Assembly: GCF_020217485.1 (NCBI RefSeq)
Contig: NZ_JAEKMI010000039.1
Location: 1 to 45,388, forward strand
DNA: 45,388 nt
Origin: Mycobacterium sp. WUMAC-067
GTDB lineage: Bacteria; Actinomycetota; Actinomycetes; Mycobacteriales; Mycobacteriaceae
Direction: 5' to 3'
Shown: in pieces, positions 7,779-15,364 of the stretch
Layout of the letters: the number at the start of each line of letters is the position of its first letter
How positions within the stretch are numbered: the stretch's first letter is position 1
Made by a program: the position numbers and the translations under genes
Notes under the pieces: generated by a model
What the model was told of the DNA's origin: nothing
What the model saw: the letters and a program-made list of their open reading frames with translations, nothing else
The model's database searches: none

Positions 7779-8957
7779 ATGCTGCAGACCGTCGCCATCC
7801 GCGGATATCGCTCGCTGCGCGAGGTGATCCTGCCGCTGGGCCGGCTGTCGGTGATCACCGGCGCCAACGGGTCCGGCAAGTCGTCGCTGTACCGCGCGCT
7901 GCGACTGCTGGCCGACTGCGGGCGCGGCGAGGTGATCGGGTCGCTCGCCCGCGAGGGCGGGCTGCAATCGGTGCTGTGGGCGGGCCCCGAGCAGTTGGCC
8001 GGCGCGCGACGCACCGGCAAAACCGAGGGCACCATGCGTACCCGTCCCGTGTCTCTCGAAATGGGCTTCGCCGCAGACGATTTCGGCTATCTAGTGGATC
8101 TGGGCATCCCGCAGTCCGCCGGAAAGTCGGTGTTCGCCCGCGACCCGGAGATCAAACGGGAGCTGTTGTTCGCCGGCCCGGTGCTGCGGCCGAGCACGAC
8201 GCTGGTGCGCCGGTCTCGGGGGTTCGCCGAGGCCCGCGCGGACTCCGGTGGTGGTTTCGACGAGTTGTCCCGATCGCTGCCGTCGTATCACAGCGTGCTC
8301 GCCGAATACGCCCACCCGCACGCGCTTCCCGAGCTCGCGGCCGTGCGAGAACGGCTGCGCGGGTGGCGGTTCTACGACGGCTTCCGGGTCGACGACGGGG
8401 CGCCCGCGCGGCACCCGCAGGTCGGCACCCGCACCCCGGTGCTCTCCGACGACGGCAGCGATCTCGCGGCGGCGATCCAGACGATCCTCGAATCGGGGTT
8501 CGACGACCTCAGCCGCGCGGTCGCCGAGGCGTTCGACGGCGCCACCATCTCGGTGGCCATCCACGACGGATTGTTCGACGTCCAGCTGCGACAGCGCGGC
8601 ATGCTGCGCGCGTTGCGCGCGGCCGAATTATCCGATGGCACACTGCGTTTCCTGCTGTGGGCCGCCGCGCTGCTCAGCCCGCAACCGCCCTCGCTGATGG
8701 TGCTCAACGAGCCGGAGACCTCGCTGCACCCGGACCTGGTGGCGCCGCTGGCGTCGCTGATCCGCACCACCGCCGCCAAGTCCCAGGTGGTGGTGGTCAC
8801 CCACTCCCGCTCCCTGCTGGAGTTCCTGGACGCCGTGCCGCTGAGCGAAGACTCCGACGGAGCCCTCGAGATCGAGCTGTACAAGGACTGGGGCGAAACA
8901 CGCATCAGCGGCCAGACCCTGATCACCACGCCGCGCTGGGATTGGGGCGCGCGCTAG
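7779..8957 (+). CDS. AAA family ATPase (AAA_21 / RecF-like)
   Basis: 392-aa ABC/SMC-class ATPase of unknown role. The N-terminus VAIRGYRSLREV is the typical opening of RecF/OLD-like ATPases. Walker A is GANGSGKSS (residues 28-36), an ABC-like signature LSDGTLRFL lies near 285, Walker B is LMVLNEPETSLHP near 305-317 and the switch histidine is VVVTHSRS near 341. No TOPRIM nuclease domain and no partner nuclease gene are visible, so it is neither an OLD protein nor an obvious defence pair. It starts 35 nt after the antiporter gene, with a possible leaderless start at 7779; a GTG at 7755 would add 8 residues. Function could be in DNA repair or transport control, but nothing here decides it. Confidence 0.85.
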   Translation: MLQTVAIRGYRSLREVILPLGRLSVITGANGSGKSSLYRALRLLADCGRGEVIGSLAREGGLQSVLWAGPEQLAGARRTGKTEGTMRTRPVSLEMGFAADDFGYLVDLGIPQSAGKSVFARDPEIKRELLFAGPVLRPSTTLVRRSRGFAEARADSGGGFDELSRSLPSYHSVLAEYAHPHALPELAAVRERLRGWRFYDGFRVDDGAPARHPQVGTRTPVLSDDGSDLAAAIQTILESGFDDLSRAVAEAFDGATISVAIHDGLFDVQLRQRGMLRALRAAELSDGTLRFLLWAAALLSPQPPSLMVLNEPETSLHPDLVAPLASLIRTTAAKSQVVVVTHSRSLLEFLDAVPLSEDSDGALEIELYKDWGETRISGQTLITTPRWDWGAR

Positions 8958-8986
8958 GCGGTCTCGGCTCCTGCGGTGAATGTCCG

Positions 8987-9073
8987 CTCGCCTTCGCGGC
9001 GAGTGTGAATCCTGGGCGTTGCGAGTGAATCCTTGTCGGCCTTTCACGGCGTGTCGCCGCCGTGGCTTCACTC
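8987..9073. repeat. Intergenic stem-loops with GAGTGAATCC-type inverted repeat
   Basis: A 6-bp stem CTCGCC/GGCGAG (8987-9003, loop TTCGC) follows the ATPase gene and could end its transcript. Next is a longer imperfect inverted repeat: arm 9023-9040 (GAGTGAATCCTTGTCGGC) matches the complement of 9056-9073 at 14 of 18 bases. A related palindrome is found at 25262-25317, so this looks like a dispersed intergenic repeat. Confidence 0.55.
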
Positions 9074-9103
9074 CGGAAGCCCTCAGCGCACACTCAAAGC
9101 AAA

Positions 9104-9149
9104 TTGCCTGTCGGGCAATATTGCCTACCGGGCAGGTTTTGCGTACGGT
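9104..9149 (+). promoter_or_regulatory. Tandem TetR operator overlapping a leaderless promoter
   Basis: Two similar dyads lie in tandem: TTGCC-N5-GGCAA at 9104-9118 and TTGCC-N5-GGCAG at 9121-9135, centres 17 bp apart. The second one starts with TTGCCT, a -35-like hexamer, and TACGGT at 9144-9149 is a -10 element 17 nt further on. The -10 is 7 nt before the ATG at 9157, so the transcript should be leaderless. Overlap of the dyads with the -35 fits autorepression by the TetR protein encoded next. Confidence 0.65.
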
Positions 9150-9156
9150 GGCACCT

Positions 9157-9789
9157 ATGTCCGGACTGCGCGAGCGAAAAAAAGCCGACACCCGTCGCGC
9201 GCTCAGCGATGCCGCCCTGCGCCTGGCTTTCGAGCGCGGACTGGACAACGTGACGCGCGAAGACGTCGCCAACCTGGCCGGCGTCTCACTGCGCACGTTC
9301 AACAACTACTTCAGCGGCAAATACGAGGCGCTGGCCTACCGGCAAGCCGAACGCCTGCGCCGCAGCATCGCATTGCTGCGCGAGCGCCCCGCCGACGAGC
9401 CACTGTGGACGGCGATCACCCACGCCGTGCTGGAGCCGCTGGAGGACGACTTCGGCGACGTGTACGGCGACGAGAACCGGGCGCCCAGCCGCCAGGAACT
9501 CGTCGAGGTGCGAAAGCTGCTCATGCAGCCACAGGTTCGAAACTCCGTGCCGCAGCAGCTTTTCGACGAATTCCTCCACGTCATCGCCGAACGCACCGGC
9601 ACGGACCCGAAGCATGATCTGTACCCGCGATTGGTCATGGCCGTCGTGCGGGCCGTCGGCGACGCCGCGGCGGACGCCTATGCGTGGGCCGATCCCCCGG
9701 TGGCGATCACCGCGCTGATCCGGTCGGGCTTCGCCGACGTCGAGGCGGGGCTACCGGAACCCACCAGAAAGAAGGCAGCTCATGGCTGA
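9157..9789 (+). CDS. TetR family transcriptional regulator
   Basis: 210-aa TetR-type repressor. The DNA-binding domain occupies about residues 8-55 (ADTRRALSDAALRLAFERGLDNVTREDVANLAGVSLRTFNNYF split over helices 1-4), and the rest is the ligand-binding helical domain. The ATG at 9157 is preceded by a leaderless-type promoter and a tandem operator. The stop codon overlaps the start of the monooxygenase gene (ATGGCTGA, 9782-9789), so regulator and enzyme are translationally coupled. It most likely represses its own operon and is released by a substrate or product of the monooxygenase; the ligand is unknown. Confidence 0.93.
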   Translation: MSGLRERKKADTRRALSDAALRLAFERGLDNVTREDVANLAGVSLRTFNNYFSGKYEALAYRQAERLRRSIALLRERPADEPLWTAITHAVLEPLEDDFGDVYGDENRAPSRQELVEVRKLLMQPQVRNSVPQQLFDEFLHVIAERTGTDPKHDLYPRLVMAVVRAVGDAAADAYAWADPPVAITALIRSGFADVEAGLPEPTRKKAAHG

Positions 9790-11308
9790 CGAACACGCCG
9801 ACGTCGTCATCGCCGGCGCCGGCCCCAACGGGCTGATGCTGGCCTGCGAGCTGGCCTTGGCCGGTGTCAGGCCCGTCGTGCTGGACGTCCTCCCCGGGCC
9901 CAGCTCCGAACCGAAGGCCAACGGCCTTGTCGGACAAGTCGTTCGGATGCTCGACATGCGCGGGATGTATCAGGACTTCACCGGTGACGAGGGGCCGCCC
10001 CAGCCCAGCCCGGGATGGATGTTCGCGGCCATGCCGCTGGTCTTCTCCGAGGGCCACGACAACCCGATGTACGCGATGCTCATGCCCCAGCCCCGGCTCG
10101 TGCGGCTGCTCGAGAAGCGGGCCCGCGACCTCGGGGTGGATGTGCGCTGGGGCCATGGACTCGTCGGGATCGTGCCGGGGCCGGAATCCGTTGCGCTGCA
10201 CGTCTCGTCACCCGAAAGCGACTACGCCATCTACGCGGGTTACGCCGTCGGCGCGGACGGCGGGCGCAGCCTGGTGCGCAAGTCCCTGGGCATCAACTTT
10301 CCCGGCACCACCTCAGAGATGGTCGGTCGGCTGGCCCACGTGCACATTCCCGACGAGTACCGCCGCCCGGACATCGCCAGCATCGAGGTTCCGGGATTCG
10401 GTCCGCTTCGCTTCGGGCACAGTCGCTTTGACCGGGGCGGGATGATCTATGCCGAGTTCGAGCAGGGTCGTGCGCTGCTCGGGACCATCGAATTCGGCCC
10501 GCCGGTCGATGAGGTGCCGATGAGTCTGGCCGAGCTGCGCGAGAGCGCTCGCCGCGTGCTGGGTGTCGACGTTCCGTTCGAGGCGCCGAAAGGTCCTGGG
10601 CCGCATGCCCTTCGGCGCATCAACGGGCAGAACACTCGGCACGCCGAACGCTACCGCGACGGCCGGGTCCTGCTGCTCGGCGACGCCGCGCACGTGCACA
10701 GCGCGATGGGCGGTCCGGGGCTGAACCTGGGGCTGCAGGACACCGTGAACCTGGGCTGGAAGCTGGCCGCCGAGATCAATGGCACGGCGCCGCCCGGATT
10801 GCTCGACACCTACCAGTCCGAGCGCCATCCGGTCGGTCAGCGCGTCATGATGCATTCGCTGTCCCAGATCGCGCTCATGGCGCCGGGGCCCGAAGTCGCC
10901 GCGCTGCGAACGTTGTTGGGCGAGCTCTTCACCTTCCCGGACACGCAACGGCACATGGCGGCGCTGCTCGCCGGCTCCGACGTGCGGTACGACGTGGGCG
11001 ACGACCACCCGCTGTCGGGCCGCCTCGTGCCGGATCTGACCCTCGATGACGGCCGACGGGTGGCCGAAGTTCTCCACGATGGCCGGCCGGTCCTGCTCGA
11101 CCTCGGCGGCGGCTTCGCGAACGCGGCGGGTGGCTGGGCCGGCCGCGTCGACGTCGTCGCCGCGAGCGCCGCCGAGCCACCCGCCGCGGCGCTGCTGATC
11201 CGGCCGGACGGCTATGTGGCATGGGCGGCCGACGAGTTCGGGGCGGCGCACGCAGAGGCCCTGCGCGCGGCGTTGCGCCGCTGGTTCGGGCCGCCGGCGA
11301 CCGGATAG
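9782..11308 (+). CDS. FAD-dependent aromatic monooxygenase (PheA/TfdB, MhpA-like)
   Basis: 508-aa class A flavoprotein hydroxylase that would use NAD(P)H and O2 to hydroxylate an aromatic or polyketide-like substrate. The FAD Rossmann motif is VVIAGAGPNGLMLA (residues 8-21), the DG motif is GADGGRSLVRK near 158-168 and the GD motif is LLGDAAHVHSAMGGPGLNLG near 299-318. The C-terminal about 110 residues form the thioredoxin-like tail of the phenol-hydroxylase group. Similar proteins include rifampicin monooxygenases and TetX-type enzymes, so drug inactivation is possible, but degradation of an aromatic compound is equally likely. It is coupled to the TetR gene just upstream. Confidence 0.88.
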   Translation: MADEHADVVIAGAGPNGLMLACELALAGVRPVVLDVLPGPSSEPKANGLVGQVVRMLDMRGMYQDFTGDEGPPQPSPGWMFAAMPLVFSEGHDNPMYAMLMPQPRLVRLLEKRARDLGVDVRWGHGLVGIVPGPESVALHVSSPESDYAIYAGYAVGADGGRSLVRKSLGINFPGTTSEMVGRLAHVHIPDEYRRPDIASIEVPGFGPLRFGHSRFDRGGMIYAEFEQGRALLGTIEFGPPVDEVPMSLAELRESARRVLGVDVPFEAPKGPGPHALRRINGQNTRHAERYRDGRVLLLGDAAHVHSAMGGPGLNLGLQDTVNLGWKLAAEINGTAPPGLLDTYQSERHPVGQRVMMHSLSQIALMAPGPEVAALRTLLGELFTFPDTQRHMAALLAGSDVRYDVGDDHPLSGRLVPDLTLDDGRRVAEVLHDGRPVLLDLGGGFANAAGGWAGRVDVVAASAAEPPAAALLIRPDGYVAWAADEFGAAHAEALRAALRRWFGPPATG

Positions 11309-11397
11309 CGCCGCGCGCAAGCGAAATTCACAGACTGTTCAGGTGGGCGTCGGGTCGGCATTGGTGAGTGCACACGCGCACCGCGTGTCCTCGCCTA

Positions 11398-12537
11398 ATG
11401 CGCGTTGTACAGGTCGCCAATTTCTACGGCCCTCGCTCCGGTGGCCTGCGCACCGCGATCGACCGGCTGGGCGCCGAATATTGCGCCCACGGTCACGAGG
11501 TCTTCTTGATCGTTCCCGGCCAGCGCACCGGGCGCGTCCAGCTGTACACCGGCGTGGTGCGAATCACCCTGCCCGCCCGGCTGATTCCCTTCACCGGCGG
11601 CTACCGTGCGGTGATGCCGGGACCCGTCAAGGCCCTGCTGGCGGCGCTGCGACCCGACGCGCTGGAGGTGTCGGACCGGCTCACGCTGCGGTCGCTGGGC
11701 CGGTGGGGACGCGATCACGGCGCCACGACGCTGATGATCTCCCATGAACGCCTGGATCGCCTTGTGGGCCAAATCCTTCCGCGCCGGGCCGCGCGGAAGT
11801 TCGCCGACGTGGCCAACGCTCGCACCGCCGCGAACTACGACACCGTGGTGTGCACCACCGGTTTCGCGCGCGAGGAATTCGACCGGATCGGCGCCGGCAA
11901 CACCGTCACCGTCCCGCTGGGCGTGGATCTGCAGACGTTCCATCCGCGCCACCACTCGTACCTGGTGCGCCGGCGCTGGGCGGCGCCGACACAGCTGCTG
12001 CTGGTCCACTGCGGCCGGCTGTCGGTGGAAAAGCGCGTCGACCGCAGCATCGACGCGCTCGGCGCGTTGCGCCACGCCGGCGTCGACGCGCGGCTCGTGG
12101 TGGTGGGCGAGGGCCCATTGCGGGCCCGGCTGCAGCGCCAGGCCACGCGGCTACCGGTCGATTTCACCGGTTTCATCTCCGATCGCCACGTCGTGGCGCA
12201 ACTGCTGGCCTCGGCCGATGTGACGCTGGCCCCGGGACCGCACGAAACCTTCGGGCTGGCGGCGCTGGAGTCGCTGGCGTGCGGAACACCGGCCGTCGTC
12301 TCGCACACGTCGGCGCTGAGCGAGATCATCACGCCGGACAGCGGCGCGTCGGCCGACAACGACCCGGCCGCCATCGCACAAGCGGTCAGCGCCATCGCTG
12401 GCCGGCCCGAACGGCAACGCCGCATGTCCGCGCGGCGTCGCGCCGAGGACTTCACCTGGCATCGGGCCGCGACCGGCATGCTGGCATCGATGGGTGCGCC
12501 GGCCTTTGACGGCGGCGCCTCCGAACGGACCGCCTAG
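11398..12537 (+). CDS. mgtA: GDP-mannose-dependent alpha-mannosyltransferase (GT4), MgtA-like
   Basis: 379-aa GT-B glycosyltransferase of family GT4. The N-terminal acceptor domain starts VVQVANFYGPRSGGLRTAI. The C-terminal donor domain has the GRLSVEKRVD phosphate-binding stretch near 211-220 and the EX7E motif (HETFGLAALESLACG) near 282-296. The sequence closely recalls M. tuberculosis MgtA/PimB (Rv0557, 378 aa), which mannosylates a glucuronic-acid diacylglycerol to make the anchor of a lipomannan-like glycolipid; the enzyme acts at the cytoplasmic membrane face. I chose the ATG at 11398 because homologues start MRVVQVANF. The position next to sseB differs from the M. tuberculosis location, so transfer or rearrangement of this locus is possible. 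Confidence 0.85.
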   Translation: MRVVQVANFYGPRSGGLRTAIDRLGAEYCAHGHEVFLIVPGQRTGRVQLYTGVVRITLPARLIPFTGGYRAVMPGPVKALLAALRPDALEVSDRLTLRSLGRWGRDHGATTLMISHERLDRLVGQILPRRAARKFADVANARTAANYDTVVCTTGFAREEFDRIGAGNTVTVPLGVDLQTFHPRHHSYLVRRRWAAPTQLLLVHCGRLSVEKRVDRSIDALGALRHAGVDARLVVVGEGPLRARLQRQATRLPVDFTGFISDRHVVAQLLASADVTLAPGPHETFGLAALESLACGTPAVVSHTSALSEIITPDSGASADNDPAAIAQAVSAIAGRPERQRRMSARRRAEDFTWHRAATGMLASMGAPAFDGGASERTA

Positions 12538-12593
12538 CCGCCCACCGTGCCATTCGGCTGGCTAGTCTCGATAGAGACGACAAGGAGGAGCCG

Positions 12594-13442
12594 GTGCAAG
12601 CACGCGATCGGGTGTTGATCACCGCCGACGAGTTGGCCGGCATCATCGAGGCCGGCGACCCGGTGAGCGTCCTGGACGTGCGGTGGAGGATCGACGAACC
12701 CGACGGGCGCGCGGCCTACCTGGACGGCCACATTCCGGGGGCGGTGTATGTCTCGCTCGAGGACGAGCTCAGCGACCACTCGATCTCCGGCCGCGGCCGC
12801 CATCCCCTGCCGTCCGGACGCGACGTGGAGGCCGCCGCGCGTCGCTGGGGGATCCGGCAGGACGCGCCGGTCGTGACCTACGACGACTGGAACCGCGCCG
12901 GTTCCGCGCGCGCATGGTGGGTGCTGAGCGCGGCCGGACTGCAAAACGTCCGCATCCTCGACGGCGGCTTGGCCGCGTGGCGCTCGGCCGGCTACGGTCT
13001 CGAGGCCGGACCCATCGAACCGCCGACCGGCAATGTGACTGTGCCGCACGGTGATTTGTACGCCGGGAGCCGTCCCACGCTGACGGCCGAGCGGGTGGCC
13101 GAGGGCACCGTGACGCTGCTCGATGTGCGAGCGCCGGAGCGCTACCGCGGTGACGTGGAACCCCTCGACGCCGCCGCGGGACACATCCCCGGCGCGAAGA
13201 ACCTTCCCAGTGTCGCAGTCTTGGGGGCCGATGGCACGTTCCTCGGCGACGATGCGGTTGCGCGACTGTTGTCCGATCGCGGGATCGAGCGTCACGACAC
13301 GGTGGGCGCCTACTGCGGCTCGGGTGTCACCGCCACGGTCGCGATCGCGGCGCTCGCCGCGATGGGGCGGGAGGCGACCTTGTATCCGGGGTCGTGGTCG
13401 GAGTGGAGTTCGGATCCGTCCCGTCCGGTGGAGCGCGGCTGA
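12594..13442 (+). CDS. sseB: Thiosulfate sulfurtransferase (rhodanese), SseB-like
   Basis: 282-aa tandem-rhodanese protein. The N-terminal domain (about 8-130) is inactive, with Asp where the catalytic cysteine would be (TYDDWNRAGSARAWW). The C-terminal domain carries the active Cys241 in YCGSGVTA. It transfers sulfane sulfur from thiosulfate or mercaptopyruvate to an acceptor such as cyanide or a thiol. Sequence and length match M. tuberculosis SseB (Rv2291). The GTG start has a strong AAGGAGGAG ribosome binding site. It converges with the P450 gene with only one base between stop codons. Confidence 0.92.
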   Translation: MQARDRVLITADELAGIIEAGDPVSVLDVRWRIDEPDGRAAYLDGHIPGAVYVSLEDELSDHSISGRGRHPLPSGRDVEAAARRWGIRQDAPVVTYDDWNRAGSARAWWVLSAAGLQNVRILDGGLAAWRSAGYGLEAGPIEPPTGNVTVPHGDLYAGSRPTLTAERVAEGTVTLLDVRAPERYRGDVEPLDAAAGHIPGAKNLPSVAVLGADGTFLGDDAVARLLSDRGIERHDTVGAYCGSGVTATVAIAALAAMGREATLYPGSWSEWSSDPSRPVERG

Positions 13443-13443
13443 A

Positions 13444-14700
13444 TCACGTTGTGCACGGCAGCCTTTTGATGCCGTGGAAGAACGACGAGCGCAGCCGGTC
13501 GGGCGGTCCGGTGACGGCCAGGCCGGCCACGTTCGGATAGAGCTCTTCGAGCATGACGCGCAGCTCGAGCCGGGCCAGTTGCGCGCCGAGGCAGAAGTGC
13601 ACTCCCCCGCCCCCGAATGCGGCGTGTCCGGCGTCGGGGCGGGTGATGTCGAACTGGTCCGCCCGGTCGAAGACGTCCTCGTCGCGGTTGGCGGACAGGT
13701 AGTGCATCAGCACCCAGTCGCCGGAAGGGATTCGCTGCCCGCGGATCTCGACGTCACGGGTCACGGTGCGCCGGAAGTGCATCACCGGGGTCGCCCAGCG
13801 CAACAGCTCTTCCACCGCGGGCTTGATCGCCGCGGGGTCGCGGGCGAGCAGCGCCTGTTGCTCGGGGTGCTCGGCGAGCGCCAAGATGCCGTGGCTCAGC
13901 GTGTTGCGGGTCGTTTCGTTGCCGGCGATCGCCAGCAACAGGAAGAACTCGTTGAGCTGGTCCCGGTTGAGCTTTTCGCCGTCGACCTCCGCGGCGAGCA
14001 GCGCCGACAAGATGTCGTCGGTGAGGCCGTGCTTGCGCCGATGCTCCACCAATTCCCCGCAGTAGTCGAACATTTCGGCGGCGGCCCGGCCCAGCGCCTC
14101 CGGCGTGGGGGCGTAGTCGGGATCTTCGATGCCCAGGCTGCCGATGGCGTTGCTCCAGCGGAAGACCTCCATCCGGTCCTCGGCGGGAACGCCGAGCACG
14201 TCGGCGATCACTTGCAGCGACATCTCGGCGGAAATGTCTGTCACGGCGTCGAATTCGCCCTTATCGATGATGGTGTCGACGATGTCGCGGGCCACGAGCC
14301 GCATCCGCGGCTCCAGCCGCTGCACGTTGCGCACGGTGAAGCCCTGGTTGATCAGCTTGCGAAAGTGGATATGACGCGGCGGATCGATGCCGGGCAGCAT
14401 CGCCGAGTTGGGGCCGGCCTCGGCCTCCACCAGTGTGTTGCCCTTGCTGCTGCTGAAGGTGTCGGTATCGCGGCTGACCAGGCGCACGTCGGCGTGTTTG
14501 GTCAACAGCCACGCCCTGGGCAACCCGGGCAGCTGCACCGGGTGCACCGGCGAGCTGGTCCGCAGCCTCGTCATCGCGTCGTACGGGGCGCCGGTGACAA
14601 AGGTGTCGGGGTCCAGCACGGCGGCCGCGTCGCGGTCAGCCGCGGTGTCCAGGTTCTGTGGGACCAGGGATTTCACCAGCGTGGGTTTGGCAATGCTCAT
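13444..14700 (-). CDS. Cytochrome P450 (CYP124/125/142-like)
   Basis: 418-aa soluble bacterial P450. The I-helix oxygen motif is AIAGNETTRN near 250-260, the K-helix ExxR is EELLR near 293 and the heme loop is FGGGGVHFCLG near 352-362 with the cysteine thiolate. The C-terminus ending HGIKRLP and the AGNETTRN motif resemble mycobacterial CYP124/CYP125/CYP142 enzymes, which hydroxylate the ends of methyl-branched lipids and sterol side chains; that substrate class is an inference. It overlaps the upstream TetR gene by 4 nt (ATGA, 14697-14700) and is surely co-transcribed with it. Electron partners are not in the window apart from the 7Fe ferredoxin. Confidence 0.93.
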   Translation of the reverse strand: MSIAKPTLVKSLVPQNLDTAADRDAAAVLDPDTFVTGAPYDAMTRLRTSSPVHPVQLPGLPRAWLLTKHADVRLVSRDTDTFSSSKGNTLVEAEAGPNSAMLPGIDPPRHIHFRKLINQGFTVRNVQRLEPRMRLVARDIVDTIIDKGEFDAVTDISAEMSLQVIADVLGVPAEDRMEVFRWSNAIGSLGIEDPDYAPTPEALGRAAAEMFDYCGELVEHRRKHGLTDDILSALLAAEVDGEKLNRDQLNEFFLLLAIAGNETTRNTLSHGILALAEHPEQQALLARDPAAIKPAVEELLRWATPVMHFRRTVTRDVEIRGQRIPSGDWVLMHYLSANRDEDVFDRADQFDITRPDAGHAAFGGGGVHFCLGAQLARLELRVMLEELYPNVAGLAVTGPPDRLRSSFFHGIKRLPCTT

Positions 14701-15266
14701 CGCCGCTCCGTTCCTTCTTGTAGCGAGGCCCTGATTCCGGCGACGATTACCTCGAGGCCCGCACGAAAGTGGTTGGCGGCCTGGCGCTTTCCGCGCTGCC
14801 CGGGCCGCGTCTCCTGCAGGCCCACCGAGCCCAGCAGATAGGTGTACAACACCGAATGGGCCGCCGCCGCAACCGGTTTGGTCAGGCCCGCCTCGGCGAG
14901 CAGCGATCGGCTGAGCGTGTCGAGCCGACAGGCCGACTCGCCGCCGCCGGTTTGCAGGACGCCCGCGATGCCGGGCACCGACAGGATGACTTCGCGGGCG
15001 GCGCAGTAGAGCTCGGCCAGCCGGGTGTCCCACGGCCCCGTCTCGATGACCGGGATGTCGGCCAGCACCGATTCGGCGAGCAGATCCAGGCAGGCCTGCT
15101 TGCCCGGCACGTGGTAATACACCGAGGGCACCGCGGCGCCGAGCTCGGCCGCCAACTCGCGCATCGTCACGCCCTGCACGCCGACGCGGCAGGCCAAATC
15201 CCGCAGGGACGCCACCACGCGCGCGCGGTCGAGTTCCCCATAAGGTCGGCGCACCGCGGCCGTCAT
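14697..15266 (-). CDS. TetR family transcriptional regulator
   Basis: 189-aa TetR-type regulator with an N-terminal helix-turn-helix (about residues 13-60, VTMRELAAELGAAVPSVYYHV). The C-terminal half is a variable ligand-binding region. It is first in a two-gene minus-strand operon with the P450 and faces the divergent LLM gene across a 98-nt gap that contains the dyad AGATTC-N11-GAATCT. It probably controls both directions. The ATG at 15264-15266 begins a plausible 14-residue lead before the helix-turn-helix. Confidence 0.92.
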   Translation of the reverse strand: MTAAVRRPYGELDRARVVASLRDLACRVGVQGVTMRELAAELGAAVPSVYYHVPGKQACLDLLAESVLADIPVIETGPWDTRLAELYCAAREVILSVPGIAGVLQTGGGESACRLDTLSRSLLAEAGLTKPVAAAAHSVLYTYLLGSVGLQETRPGQRGKRQAANHFRAGLEVIVAGIRASLQEGTERR

Positions 15267-15307
15267 CGCGACCCTCGCTTACTCGCAGCGGGCGGTCGAC
15301 TCGTGCC

Positions 15308-15330
15308 AGATTCGAGCACTGTTAGAATCT
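15308..15330. promoter_or_regulatory. Divergent operator dyad AGATTC-N11-GAATCT
   Basis: A perfect 6-bp inverted repeat, 15308-15313 and 15325-15330, lies midway between the divergent TetR-P450 and LLM genes. TAGAAT (15323-15328) inside the right arm is a good -10 for the plus-strand LLM gene. Size and position suit a TetR-type operator; the assignment to the neighbouring TetR is inferred. Confidence 0.45.
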
Positions 15331-15364
15331 ACCCCGGTATGAATCATCCTGGGAAGAGCCCGTT

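Noticed and set aside
7779..8957. OLD-family or Gabija-like defence ATPase
   Set aside because: There is no TOPRIM domain in the protein and no helicase or nuclease partner beside it.
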